This document shows, in pieces, positions 1 through 12,077 of a stretch of DNA of 43,018 nt. How positions within the stretch are numbered: the stretch's first letter is position 1; the number at the start of each line of letters is the position of its first letter. Source of the DNA: Phoronis australis (taxonomy: Eukaryota > Phoronida > Phoronidae); assembly GCA_002633005.1 (NCBI GenBank), contig NMRA01000467.1, forward strand, positions 212,063 through 255,080. The letters are read 5' to 3'. The notes under the pieces are model-generated. The model worked only from the letters and a program-made list of their open reading frames with translations. It was not told the DNA's origin and searched no databases. The position numbers were made by a program, and so were the translations under genes.

Positions 1-290
1 TTAATAAATTTTAAAATAAAAGTTAAATTTGTCTCAAAACCAATTCAAGAATGAAATCTTAAGTTTCAATTAAGAGTTTGACCTAAGCTTTGTCTTAATT
101 TTGACTAACTTACAAAATGTAGAAGTTTCAAAAGTTTGGAAGTTACGACAAATCTTAGACTTATGTCAAAAATTAACTTAAGTCAGTTTCTTGGAACAGA
201 CCCCTGATTAACATCTAGCTCCAATGACAAATGAAATGTGGCTAAAATTAGTCAGAATGTGAGCACATATAGCCGACTAGTGCAGTGTGA
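1..290. other. Left edge, CFAP74 intron sequence
   Basis: AT-rich sequence with no supported exon on either strand. It should be the distal part of the intron after CFAP74 exon 10. Confidence 0.5.
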
Positions 291-638
291 GTAGACTGAA
301 TACATTGCAAACCTTATAGAAGACAGTCCATTCAACAGACTCACCTGTGTAGACTGAATACATAGCAAACCTTATAGAAGGCAGTCCATTCAACAGACTC
401 ACCTGAGTAGACTGAATACATTACAAACCTTACAGAAAGCAGTCCATTCAACAGACTCACCTGTGTAGACTGAAAACATTGCAAACCTTATAGAAAGCAG
501 TCCATTCAACAGACTCACCTGTGTACACTGAATACATTGCAAACCTTATAGAAGGCAGTCCATTCAACAGACTCACCTGTGTACACTGAATACATTGCAA
601 ACCTTATAGAAAGCAGTCCATTCAACAGACTCACCTGT
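291..638 (-). repeat. 58-bp minisatellite, six copies, each containing a 5' splice donor
   Basis: Six head-to-tail 58-bp units (291-348, 349-406, 407-464, 465-522, 523-580, 581-638) with few substitutions. On the minus strand each unit holds ACACAGGTGAGTCTG, the exon end and strong GT donor of CFAP74 exon 10 (functional-looking copy at 637-632). The unit covers about 11 nt of exon plus 47 nt of intron. Confidence 0.95.
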
Positions 639-3600
639 GTGGACTTTACTGGGCCCTCTTCAACAGGCTGCTCAAATATCTTCAACTTTCTTTTCTTGTG
701 AGGAGAAACTTGCTGCAAGCAGTAAATTCATAAGAATTACAAACAATATTACTACAACGTGTAATCTGTTGCTTTCCCTTTTTTCTGTACAGGAATGTTG
801 TGTTAATTTGACTTCATAAATCTCACAGATAGTTATTAATTATTCACTAGAGACACAAGTGTAATAAAACATAAACAGATGGAACTTGTTCAAGTACTTA
901 ATTCCCTTGTTTGCATCACTTAAATTTCGAAGTTTAACTTTGAACTATGCCCATGCTTGATTTAACACCCTGTTCATCAACCTGGATGAATATAGTTACA
1001 TATGCAAGGCAGTGATGATCTACCTGCACAGTTTGGAAATGAATTGTGAATTCTCAACCTCACAATATGCCCTAACTACTCTGTTTGAAGTACATGAATT
1101 GTAAATTCTCAACCTTACAATGTGCCCTAACTACTCTGCTTGAAGAACATGAATTTCAACATCAGGGGGAAACCACCTGAAACTAATGGCTGAAGATGTT
1201 TCAATTAACTTTCATATAAAAAGGGAATTATTTAGGCCTTGCACTTCACATGCTCTATGTATTCCAAGTATTATTTTTACCTTTAGGTGGCTGGATATCT
1301 TTATGAATTTGAATTTAAAAAAATAATTCCAGGCGGTCTGCTAAACATTGTGACAGACATATGCAGGCTGCTCAAGTAGGCCCATTGCACTGATCACCTG
1401 GAACCATATGCTTTATTAATACATAGTGTTAAAACCAAGCTGAGGAGCTAGTGACCTGACTCAGGGGTCAAGCATTGTGCCCCAGTGGGACTCGAACCCA
1501 CAACCTTGAGTACAGGAAACAAACACTTACCCCACCCACTAGACCACACTGCATCTTATTGAATTTTTTTACAGATCAAAAAAGATGAGGAACCTAAATT
1601 GCTCTTAACAGAAGTCGAAATTAATGTGAGGAACTCCTACTATGAGCGGCAAAATCCACTGAAATACAAGAGGACAGTATCACCTGGAAGTTTCGCTTTA
1701 TCAGAATCCACTTTTTGGAACTCTCACAATTATTAAAGGGTCATGGCCTGAAGGAATGCACTTTGAATAGCCAGGGTTTTGATATACCTAGTGCACTGCT
1801 TTGGGGGCTTTTCCAAAATCTCTTGTTTAAGCAAGAGTTGCCAGGTTTCTAGTGGCTGCCCCACATGATTTCTAGGGTGCCTTGTGTTTTATTATGATTT
1901 TGTTTGTCAATGTCGATCAAAATAATTCAATATCTGACAAAACCAAAGTGAGTTAACATTTCTGAATTCAGATTTCCACGAGTGCACTTTGTCTGAGGTG
2001 GAGCTTATATTGAATACTTTAATGTTAAACCAATACAGAATTCTTTGATTAAAAGTATGTTGTAGACTTAAGTGTCTCCAGAAGCACTCTCAATCATGCT
2101 TTAAAGTGTACCTTTTTCTTTTCCCTAACTGGATCATCAAACAAGTATGGCTGCAACTTCATTCTTCTCTTTATTCTTTCCTCCTCCTCCAAAAGTTTGG
2201 AAGCGATCAAAACTTGTTTCTCTTTCTGTTGCACAGCGTGTTTTCTGAAAATAATAACCCATGCAAATTCTGAACATTTAAGCACAAACGTCAACAGAAT
2301 GGTCTCCTCCCATTGATGAACAGTTTAGTTCACAGAGCCGATTTTATGGTCTGCTCTTCCTATCTTCTGCGGAAGACTTATACTGCAGAACACAAAAAGA
2401 ATTCAAAGACAGTGCAAAAACTTGACTGAGATACATACTAGGTTGTTCAAAGAAATCAAATTCACTTCGTTAAAGAAACATGTAAAATTCATAATCTTTT
2501 ATGACGAAAATATTTCACTGAACATATCAAAATATCCTTCACAGTCTTCCATAACTATGCTTAGCTAAAAGCATGTCGATATCAGGGCTTGGAATGATCA
2601 ATGACAAAAAACGCGGAAACTTTTACGGCCCAAAACATGCGCGCTACCCAGCCTTGAAATAGTCGATGTGAATCTTTCGCCGACGAAAATCGGTAGGACT
2701 AAAAAAAAAAAAATCTGTAGCATGCATCTGCGTCTTTTTGTCTCGTCCATTCACTCCTCCACTCCCACCCCCACACATTTTTGGCTGCAGAGCCGTAGTA
2801 TTTGTCACCGCGGTTTACAATCACACGAGTCGCCATTGAAAATCCCACCACGCTATCCCAGATGCCCCGGCAATATTGACAATTAATGTTCCTCCGAAAA
2901 ATAAAGACCAACTTCCGCTTTTCGAGGTGAACGTCGTCGGCAACATTGCGGTAAGAAACGAATTTGCCGCGGAAATTTTATATCAAATCCGATTTTTTTA
3001 CGCGGAAATATAATAAAATGCGCGGACAGAACATTTGAAAAAAGCGGAAATCCGCGTTTCCACGGAAAATTCCAAGCCCTGCGATATTCACACTCTTGTA
3101 CTTCTACTGGTCACACCACTATGTCATGTGATGTGAACCAACAGGTGGCGAGAGAGACTGGTGACATGAGAGGCATACTAAGGCTCTCACAATCCATACA
3201 ATACACAGAGTAGCTGTCCCTTGATTTCTACCAAGAGAACTAACATACTGTTTAGCATCCTCAAAGGTGATAATCCTCTTCCTAATCAATAAAGCCTCTT
3301 CCACATTTCCGCCTTGCGCCTCAACGTAAGCTTTCAGAGCCTCCTCTTCAGCATCGTCTTCTTTTTTCAAAGCTCTATCACGTGCCTGAAGAGCTTTCAA
3401 ATTCTCCTGAAGATGGTAAAAAATATTTAACACGTGTTTATCTTTAAAGAAACTACAGTAACAGTATGGATGTTTTCAAAAAAGTTTACATTGAAATTTG
3501 CCTGGTACTGTCAAAGTTAGGCTTAAAACTCAGCAGAACCAGACAAAAATTAGTACAGGATACTTAAAATTCGTTATAAAATTTTGTCAAAAAATTTCTC

Positions 3601-6600
3601 CTATTCATGTTTTCTGTAACTGTATATGAGAAAGAAAAATAGCGAAGTCATGAATCAAGACGAGGGAAGAACAACTTAAATTTCAGAGCAACCATATCAC
3701 AACTCCACCTATTAATAATAACATTCAATACAAAGAAGGTTGCTGAGAGAAGAAATTCGGCAGAAGATGTACTTTAATTTATATATTATTCAGAGGTACT
3801 TGTTATCTCATAATTAGTAAGTGAGCTAATAAAATCATCAACAATGCACTTAAGCACTTAATCTTATTTTATTTTAGAAGTTCACTATTATAATTAAGCA
3901 TATAACATTTTAAAGAGATTCAAATAAAACCATTAGCTGCCTTCAGATGTCAGTAGTTACCCTGTTGGCTGTGATATCCCCCTTCAGAGCCAGCAGTGTC
4001 TTCACTCTACGGTCCATCTGAGCTTTGTAACGGACCTCTTCTTCCTGCTCTCGCACACGTATCCTTAAAAAACATCCAAGTCTAAATTGTTACATAATTG
4101 CTTATTTTGTTTTCCAAGATAAAACTTAATGCACAAAGTGTTTTGACACAGAAACCTGACAAAATAAAATCACCAAATAATATAAAGGCCATGAAAGTTC
4201 ATCTCTCACACAATTTTGTAAATTAATTCACACTTTTAGGATATCAATTAACATACAAGATTTTTCTATGTTACATTCAGAAGTTTATATTTCATTTCCA
4301 CGTTCATCACAACTAAGTTCAAGTGTAACAGGTGGAGCCACTGGTATTGACAATCAACAGTCACAATCAAAATACAATCAAACGTCTTCACTAAATTGAC
4401 CTTTTTGAATCAACCCGACTGTCGGTATATAGTCCAGCAAAGTGGATCATCTGAGCCATCTTCCAGTTTTCCTCTAAATGTCCAGACACCGCTCATTTAA
4501 CAAAGTATTCATTAACTCTATGTCACTTCTTACTTGTCCATTGTCTTTGAGATGTGTTTCTTTGTCTTCTCTTTGCTTCTCCTGGCGTCCAGTAGCCTCA
4601 TTCTGTGTCTCTCCTCCCTCTCTTGAAGTGCTCTAATATGCTCCCTAGAATTATTCAAAACTATTAAAAAATTTGAAAATGTGTCAAATGCTGCAAACTC
4701 TAAATGCTTTTCATGTGTTTCACCAGCAATAACAGAACTGTTGCACATACTAATACCATAAATCAAAGTTGATATGTGTTTCACCAGCAATAACAGAACT
4801 GTTGCACATACTAATACCGTAAATCAAAGTTGATATGGTAGCATGGTACACGTCACATGATGTGACCAACACATGACAAGTAAGAAGCTAACCTTACAGA
4901 AAAATAGAAACAAATAAGAGCGATATACTGAGACATAATTGTTGAAATGTAATTATGCATATAGCCATTGGCCGAATGTTTGACAAACACAAGATAGTAA
5001 ATTGTCAGGTGTACCACAAACTTGACTGTCACAGTAAACTGTGATGCTTGAGAGGATAGCGGACGAATTTGAAAAGTGAAATATCAGGGCCCAGGTCCAA
5101 TCTTTGTACTTGAAATTGAACTAAAATTTATTTTCACATTTTTTGTTCTACATTTGTGCAAACTCCAAGTCGGGGTCATTAAGTGTGACAGTCTGCACAC
5201 CGGCGTAAATCATAATATACTTGAGCAGCTAAAAACAGACTCAATTAGTAAAGCAGAATCATGGAAAATGTCAAAAATGATTCCGAATTCAATCTCAAGT
5301 ACAAAGATTAAACCCTAGGCCCAGGAGTTCTCATGAGAACTTCAATGTTACCTCAGTAAGAGACATCACTGCCAGCAAGGAACAAGTAATACATGAAGAC
5401 ATTCAGCATGTTAAAAGGGAGACAGTACCTTTCTCTTTCCTTTCTCTTTCTCTCAGCTTCTCTGGCATACTTTGTCTCCTTCTCATTTCTGGCCAGTGCT
5501 ATGTTTGTCTTCTCACGCATCAGCTTTCCTTCTTTTATTTCAAGTTCTTCTTCAGCCAGCTGAAACTTGCCTTGCTCCACATGAGATTTGGCCAGATTAT
5601 ACCTACAGCATAGTACAGTGCTCTAAATCAATTGTAGCTCTCAGTTTGTAATATCAGGCAAAAGGAACTCATCTTTTCACTCGAAACTGAACTCTAAAAT
5701 ATATTTGCCTGCAGTTTCTATTCTCCTTTAATATGAGCTTAAGTCACTTATTTATTATTGTGTGCTTGAGAATATTATAGACTATACGAACTGGTGTGCA
5801 GTTCAAATTTGCACTCGGTGATCACTAGATTTGACCTACAACTTCGAGATTTTGAGTAAAAATTAGGGATTTTGAGTTCAAACGTGAATTTAAGATTTAA
5901 TGCTGGTTTGGAATAGCCAAGTTTCCAATACCAAAGAAGAACAGAAAATGATTAAAATAATTTTGTGTTCCATTTCGAGTAAAAATCTTATATTCCAGGC
6001 CCAGGCTGTTGATAGCAGCTTTAAAACTGAGCACTTAGAAAGCTATAACCCGATAGTCAGGGCCACAATTTGTACACAAAATACTTGCGAAAATGTAAGA
6101 TCACGCAAGATTTTGTAAGATATTGCCATGCACTAGAAGTGAAGCACGTGATCCCAGCACTGACTCACTCTGCCTCATCCAAAACAGCCTTTATCTGATC
6201 ACACAAGTCTTGTTCATCCTCTAACTCTTTGAGACACCTTGCATGTTGGGCACGTAGTCTGTTGGCCGACGAACTGTAACGTATAAGTTCAACAGTGACT
6301 ACAAAATTCAAAATGCTGTCAACATTATTTATCAAATTTCTTGGCAACAAATTTGAAGCTGCATTTCACCCTGTTTTGCGTGGCAAAAAATGAAAAATGA
6401 ATTGCTAACTGTCATAAAATCAGTTACATAACTTTCTTTATCACGATTGGATTTCATTAACGGTACTAAGTCAAGTCACAAGCAATGAGTACATGCACCA
6501 TTTTTTAATTTGTTTTAGTATTTGGCAACTCCAATAAACTCTGAATTACGTCATAGTGTTCTAAGAGGCAGATGGCTTCCATGTTTATGTTAGTTACCGA

Positions 6601-9032
6601 AATAAAATTCTATCAATGTGAGGAAAATTATGAGATCAATTTGATGATCAGTAAAACTCCTAATTCGATTTTTGTTTTTTAGCCACCTAAACAGGACAAA
6701 GTGGAGTTTAAATACGAAAAATAATGTGCACTGAAAGTGATGGCAACCACTAAGCTACATATCTGATGATGTAAAAAACACAGATTGTTTTACATTTACT
6801 AATAATTGGCATCAACAATTCTAATAAAAGACAAACATTGAGTTCTGTAATCACAAGCAACTGATAATTAACACCCGCCTTCACATAATTTGTCCCTATG
6901 AAAGTAATAATGGCAGTCCTGTGTTTCTCACAGATAAACATTAGGCTATTTATGCACCACTTCTCAGAAGACAGTTGTTCAGTTTATTGCACAACAACCT
7001 TGTTGAGAATACAAATACTGAAACATGTCCATGATGTACATAGCACCTCTGACTACTATTCAAGCCAAGATGACTATCTTAAATGGATCACAGTCCACAT
7101 GTTCATCTCTCCTGTTACTAACACAATGTTCAAACTGAGAATTTCTTACCAGATGGCAGATACAAAATCTGAATTATTTCCTTACTAAACTTCAAGTGTT
7201 CACAATTGACACCGTTTCCCATAAGTAAGCAACATGTCATAATTCTCTACAATCACAACGTGTAATCACCATTTGAATATATCCTATTGTTATGGCAAAA
7301 TGGCAGATTTGTTAATGGATTTTCAGAGGTCTGATTTTTAACGGGCTGGAAAGATGCCCATATCAAGAAAAAGATGCTAACAAAAATAGAACTCACGTGT
7401 CCCCACTGTCGTGGGCGTCCTTGATGTCACAATAAACCTGGTCACGCTCATTTTCTAGCTCTTCAATTCGCTCCTTGCATTTGGCAAGCTCGTTTCTGCA
7501 AAATTACGCACAGAATCATACACCGTCTTATCATTAAACTATGTAATGTACAGTATTCAAATCTGTTTAACATCAACAACTAATACTAAAACTTAACTCA
7601 TTATGATTTAATTATCACAACATCAGAAGATCCAAGGTATCAACAGCTACACACGCTCAAACAAATTAGAGATGGAATTATTTCAATCAAATTTTCATCA
7701 TCAAAAACTGATCTGGTTAGAACAATGATAATTTCACTGAAAGCAACTAATACTTTGAGCTGCTGACCACCTCATCTTTGGTCAAAAAGAACTTTTTATT
7801 TACAACATAAGACAAAGTCATGACTGCTACTTCTGTTAACAGCAGAAATGATTGGTAATACCTGTTATGGCGACAAAATTCTTATTAGTTAATGTTGAGC
7901 CCTGACTCTGATGATAAATTCAGATATGAGAGAACACCACTATGATAATAAATTCAGATATGAGAGAAATTAACCCACTCTGATGATAAATTCTCCTTCC
8001 AACCACAATAGTCATGATGGGAATTTTGAGTTAATTTGTCAGAATATTGTTGGCTTGTACAGTACAAATTCTAAAACATTTATCAGTAGATTGAGATTCT
8101 AGCTTGGTTACTGAAATACAGTAAAGGACTCGCCTGGTCTTTTGAACCATAAATTCCTTATCTGTCACATCGTCCTTCAGTTGATCCAAGTGTTTTCGCA
8201 AATGAAGCATCCTCAGCTGCTCGTGCCGGCTAAACTTCTGCTCCTGCGTTGCCGGTCGTTCACTGTCAGCAATGCTAAGGAAAAAAACAGTGAGTAAAAA
8301 CAGCGAATACTTTAAGTTTCTCATAAATGACATATAGCTCGTGTACAGTAATTATAATGAATAATATTTTATGCTAACATTGAAAAACATGTTTGCAATT
8401 CCTTTGACAAAAGCATCACACTCTACTAATAATAGAAGGTTTGAAAAGGGTTGAAAATGAGTGATTTTTGCGGGAGTAGATTTAAACATTTCAGCAACAT
8501 TCTACTCGAACTCAACTTTTGAGTGTGATTAAGAAGTGAACCTCTTGAGCCTGTCGCAAAGCAGCAGTCAGTACTGAATGAGTTATCCCTATGGACAAAA
8601 ACACTACAGCTACATATTTTTGTGTCTTCATCCAAACCACTCAATGAGGACTTGATACTTTTAACTAATTCTTAGGCTCATGAGGCATTAAACCTCACAG
8701 GCACACTACTAGTATGCAGTAAGAAAAAATTTTCACAAAACCATCAAATTGCACAGTAACTTCTTAACTTTTAAGTAACAGCAGAATGTTCACAAATACA
8801 GAGATATCAAGTCTTGGAACATCGATCAATTTTTCATTATTAGCAATGGAAACAATCTAAGGACTTCATTTAAGAACATTTTTATACCATACCTCGTAGA
8901 GAATCTTTCATCATCCGATTCATCTGAATCGACTGCCTCATTGTCATATATCAACACATTGTCCTCAGCTTGATAGTAGTCATCCTCATATTGATCAGCA
9001 AGGAAAGGGTCATCACCTTGCTCCAGCTCCAT
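635..9032 (-). CDS. CFAP74: CFAP74-like cilia and flagella associated protein, N-terminal part (10 exons, gene continues off the left edge)
   Basis: Exons in transcript order: 9032-8893, 8274-8134, 7495-7397, 6273-6169, 5602-5429, 4644-4534, 4063-3961, 3406-3249, 2244-2112, 712-635. All phases join, giving 414 codons without a stop. The start ATG at 9032 opens an acidic leader (MELEQGDDPFLADQYEDD); the rest is charged coiled coil. Family-like segments, compared from memory, are HLDQLKDDVTDKEFMVQKTR, VEQGKFQLAEEELEIKEGK, KAQMDRRVKTLLALKGDI and an AQGGNVEEALLIRKR stretch. In the known family this coiled coil precedes Ig-like/ASPM-like domains, and the protein sits on the C1d projection of the ciliary central pair; those later domains would lie left of the window. 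Intron 2 has a GC donor, and the last exon ends in a minisatellite. Another coiled-coil ciliary protein is possible but less likely, because the order of segments matches. Confidence 0.72.
1039..1148. repeat. 55-bp tandem duplication in CFAP74 intron
   Basis: Two adjacent 55-bp copies (1039-1093 and 1094-1148) beginning ATGAATTG and containing CCCTAACTACTCTG, with a few substitutions. Confidence 0.85.
1476..1555 (-). mobile_element. tRNA-derived SINE head
   Basis: On the minus strand a box A match TGGTCTAGTGG (1546-1536) is followed by a box B match GGTTCGAGTCC (1498-1488). The T arm is intact (GTGGG, loop, CCCAC), but the acceptor stem pairs only partly. The spacing and decay fit a SINE or tRNA pseudogene rather than a working tRNA. 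The SINE body and its ends were not defined. Confidence 0.65.
1575..1736 (+). CDS. Orphan plus-strand terminal-exon-like ORF, unknown product
   Basis: A polypyrimidine tract and TTTTTTTACAG acceptor (ending at 1574) lead straight into 53 open codons beginning IKKDEEPKLLLTEVEINVR and ending STFWNSHNY before TAA at 1734-1736. The composition is protein-like, and it lies antisense inside a CFAP74 intron. It could be the last exon of a plus-strand gene whose earlier exons lie left of the window, or a captured exon fragment. I do not recognise the protein, and no canonical AATAAA lies just downstream. Confidence 0.3.
   Translation: MKKDEEPKLLLTEVEINVRNSYYERQNPLKYKRTVSPGSFALSESTFWNSHNY
2583..3081. 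mobile_element. Non-autonomous DNA transposon with CAGGGCTTGGAAT termini (499 bp)
   Basis: The left end CAGGGCTTGGAATGATC is mirrored by the right end AATTCCAAGCCCTG, giving terminal inverted repeats. Both sides are flanked by CGATAT (2577-2582 and 3082-3087), a 6-bp target duplication. There is no transposase; the short ORFs inside are not convincing. The CAGGG start resembles hAT elements, but hAT duplications are normally 8 bp, so the superfamily is open. Confidence 0.75.
4713..4834. repeat. 61-bp tandem duplication in CFAP74 intron
   Basis: Two copies of 61 bp (4713-4773, 4774-4834) starting ATGTGTTTCACC and differing at about one base, so recent. They lie about 70 bp upstream, in transcript sense, of the acceptor of exon 4644-4534. 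Confidence 0.9.
7888..7904. mobile_element. Solo terminus of a CAGGGCTCAAC-type DNA transposon
   Basis: GTTAATGTTGAGCCCTG is an exact 17-bp reverse complement of the left end of the complete element at 36005-37296. No partner terminus is seen nearby, so this is a fossil end. Confidence 0.5.
7905..7996. repeat. Degenerate short tandem repeat
   Basis: The block TGATGATAAATTCAGATATG recurs with changes as TGATAATAAATTCAGATATG, and its first part (TGATGATAAATTC) a third time, in an intron of CFAP74. Spacing is about 35 bp. Confidence 0.6.
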
Positions 9033-9089
9033 ATTGAAATACTTGAAAACTACAACATGTGATCAATGCAGGCAAGTTTTGTTGTAGGT

Positions 9090-9580
9090 AGACCCCCAGA
9101 AAACGTTACGCATATCAAACTACAGCAAACAGCATCAGATGAAATAGTCATTACACGTATTGAGTTACAATTAACACATACCATGACTCTAGAGACAACT
9201 TAGTCAACATAATTCAAAGTAACCTATAGAAAAAAATTTAAGTCAAATACTGGAATTTCCTAAACTGAAGTTTTGCATCTGTCTCTCATGGACTTCAGCT
9301 TATATTTTTAACGAGGTGAAAAACCTCTTTATCAATGAGAGGATTTGGCCTACTACCTACCGGTATTTAAAAATACACAGGGGAGTGTTGTAGCCCCCTG
9401 GCCTGCCAACCAAGGGCTACATGATAGCACTGGTTAGTTGTACAGTAGTAAACAGACAAAGTGAATACTCTTAGTAAGTCAACTAATAGACAGTGGGCGT
9501 CTCTAGCTGGCCCCAGTAGAGATGATGAAGGTCATATAAGAGCTTCATATGCCAGAAGCTTTTTGGCGAATTTTGTCCCA
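9090..9580. repeat. Dispersed/duplicated segment, copy A
   Basis: It shares ACACATACCATGACTCT (about 9175) and a GAGGTGAAAAacCTC... GGGCTACATG block (about 9310-9422) with copy B in the same order. It is diverged and has small indels. Confidence 0.55.
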
Positions 9581-10449
9581 CACAGATTAAACCATCACAG
9601 TCACGTTGTTTTAAACGCTTTTTGCATAGCAGGACACCTATTGGAGGTCGTTGATGTCTTTAATTACTTCCAACTCCAACAAACTCCAGTAATCAAACTT
9701 TTGAGCAGTCTTTCGTTCAGTTTCCCAAAGCAGCAACAGGCCATTTTTACACTGTGCGCACTCCTATTTTCATTGCGCCTCGTCAGGAGTGCGCGCAGTG
9801 TTTAAGTAACCAGTTGCTGATTTGGTTGGAAGTATTTGTTCAGGTTGGAAGGAACTTGTTGTTTGACTGGAGTGGCACATGACCATAGTCTTGATGGAGA
9901 ACGACACTTATAACTGTCGGAGAGCGATGGAGACCTGCTTGGTTTGTGGAGAGCGCCACCTGGTGTGTGACTGAGACATCCATCCCTACAGTTTGACATT
10001 TCAAATCTCCCACCGTTGAAGTCACGACGTATAGTGGACCTGTGCTGTAATCTATGTTCTATTGTGTATTGACCTTCAATTCATATACGCATCAACCACC
10101 ATATAGAGAAGTCAGGTAAGGCTAAAGGCTAAAGACATTGACAGCCTATTTATGAGGCGTCCCTCTAATATAACAACGTGACTTTGATGTTTCAATCAGT
10201 GTGTCTGCTCAAAGAAAGTTTGATTATGGGAGTATTCGTTCAAGTTGGAAGGAATTAAAGACACCAACGGCCTCCTAAGGTGTCCATCTATGCGCAAAAG
10301 GTACTTATAAAAATGTGACATTGAATGCTTTAATCAGACTGTGAGGCATAATTCGCTGAAAAGATTCCGCCATGTGAAGCTCTTAAGTAGAAGCTCCTAT
10401 ACTAATAGACAATTACGTCTCCCTGAATGCCACAGGCACACAGGGGCAA

Positions 10450-11240
10450 TAGTACATCAATCCCCATAAAAAGTTATACATTTCAAAATACAGCAAATAA
10501 AATCAAACAAACCATATATACATATAAGAACATAGAGTTTTAATTAACACATACCATGACTCTGGATACAATTTAGTCAGCATAACTTGAACATATTCAT
10601 GAAAATCTGTCGTAGTTTGCTCAAGTTTCTCTTACCGGGTGCCATTTTGTGGAAGTTACGTGAAATCACACATGTTGATGAATAAAAAGTCCACGGGACA
10701 AATCTACAAATTTCACCTGATACCTTCCCTTGCTATTTTGCAAGTATCACGTGCCAGCGTCACGTGCTTCGCTGAGTTTCGCGCTAGCCTTTGCCTAACT
10801 AACGTGACTCACTTGAAATACTTTGTGGTTAACGATGATCAAAAAAGTGGAGTTGGAATCTTCACCAAAGATACCTTAATTGTCATAGCTATACTTCATC
10901 AAAGATAAGTAGAAAGGACCACTGAAGAAAGTAAATGCTTTTTGAAGTCATAGTTTTATGTGTAAAATGTATTTTTGACAAGGTGAAAACTCTCAATAGG
11001 TGAGTGGATTTTGCCTACCACAGTAACACTCATTTAAAACACATGGGACGAAATTAGCCTACAGAAAGCGAATAACCGCCCAACCGAGGGGCTACATGTT
11101 GCCTACATACTATGAGCTTCACCGTCTCTGTACTGGGGCCAGCCGGAGACAGTGGTCACTATCGAGTCAACCACTGACAAAAAGGCTTTTTTATGCTCGA
11201 TTCCCCAAAACCGGTTCAATATTTCCATGCAGATTGGTTG
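10450..11240. repeat. Dispersed/duplicated segment, copy B
   Basis: This carries the same ordered blocks as 9090-9580 (ACACATACCATGACTCT at about 10550; AAGGTGAAAAC... GGGGCTACATG at about 10980-11098). It contains roughly 350 bp of extra sequence between the blocks. It may be an old tandem segmental duplication or two copies of one unclassified element. Confidence 0.5.
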
Positions 11241-11400
11241 ATACTGTGACTGTGAGCAAGTGTGTGGTTAGATGGTCTTGTCGTACCCTACACTGGTAAA
11301 TCAGCAAATTCATAGGCTTCTGTACACAACTAAACGTTGGTATTGCATTCCCTCAATCTTGATGGGAAGTATAAATCCAAACACTACATGAACTCACCAG

Positions 11401-11633
11401 TTATTGGTTAAGATAAACGATCATAAACGACCCACTAACATTGTGTACAGCAGCCATGTCTGTAGCAACAGACAACGTAATCTCGAGAGAGCTTGCGAGA
11501 CTTGATTTAAATAGGTCAATGACTTCATTTTCATCGGCTGCTGCTGAAGGGCTGGAGTGCACAATAGCTAAACGCATGCAAGGCATCACCTTGACACCCA
11601 AACTGTTGATGTGCCGAATTAAAGAGGTCAAAC
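11401..11633 (-). CDS. Orphan minus-strand exon-like ORF, unknown product
   Basis: Read on the minus strand, ATAAATCTGTGCAG (acceptor-like, ending at 11634) precedes about 77 open codons (LTSLIRHINSLGVKVMPCMR... FMIVYLNQ) ending at TAA 11403-11401. The opposite strand is also open across much of it, which weakens the coding claim. No upstream partner exon or poly(A) signal was found. I do not recognise the protein. It could be a terminal exon, a decayed gene piece or chance. Confidence 0.22.
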
Positions 11634-12077
11634 CTGCACAGATTTATTTAGCATTTAGTTACTATTCTTGTCGTTTGAATAAGAGTTGGCATATAATACT
11701 AGTAGTCGTTCGCCAGACAACCAGACCGACACAGTTACTGAATTCATAAAGTTCTACCCCAAATTATGACTCAGTAAGGTAGCCCTAATTAAACTTTCGC
11801 TGTATGAACTCATTGATGCCATTTGGATAACTGCGATGGTTTGATTAGCCTCTTTGTCAAGTGTACGAGGGAAAACATCTGGGCAACACCGTTTCTCAAA
11901 TATGATCTGTTCCAAGTATGGGCGGGCGAGTCTATTTTTAATGTGGCATTTTCCAAATAAGGAGAATGCCGGTATTAAGTTTCTCAGTTCGCAAGCAATA
12001 CTTTATTTTGGTATGTGTATATTCCGAAGAAAGAGTTGTCGAACAGCACTATGTTTTAGGTTTGTGTTATTTGAAGC

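Larger units (their letters stand above)
9033..12077. promoter_or_regulatory. Divergent intergenic region between CFAP74 (-) and the zinc-finger gene (+)
   Basis: About 3 kb separating two start codons that face away from each other, so it should hold both promoters. No TATA box or CpG island stands out by eye. On the minus strand, TTTTCAAG just before 9043 could be an acceptor joining a 5' leader exon to the CFAP74 start exon. A candidate upstream donor is CCCG|GTAAGAG at 10636/10635; an ATG at 10645 just before it would encode only a short upstream ORF. These assignments are inference. The rest is duplicated or unassigned sequence. Confidence 0.4.

Noticed and set aside
291-638. CRISPR array (regular repeats)
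   Set aside because: The repeats are directly adjacent without unique spacers, in an animal genome, and contain a splice donor.
1476-1555. Functional tRNA gene
   Set aside because: Internal promoter boxes are good but the acceptor stem does not pair properly; a SINE or tRNA pseudogene fits better.
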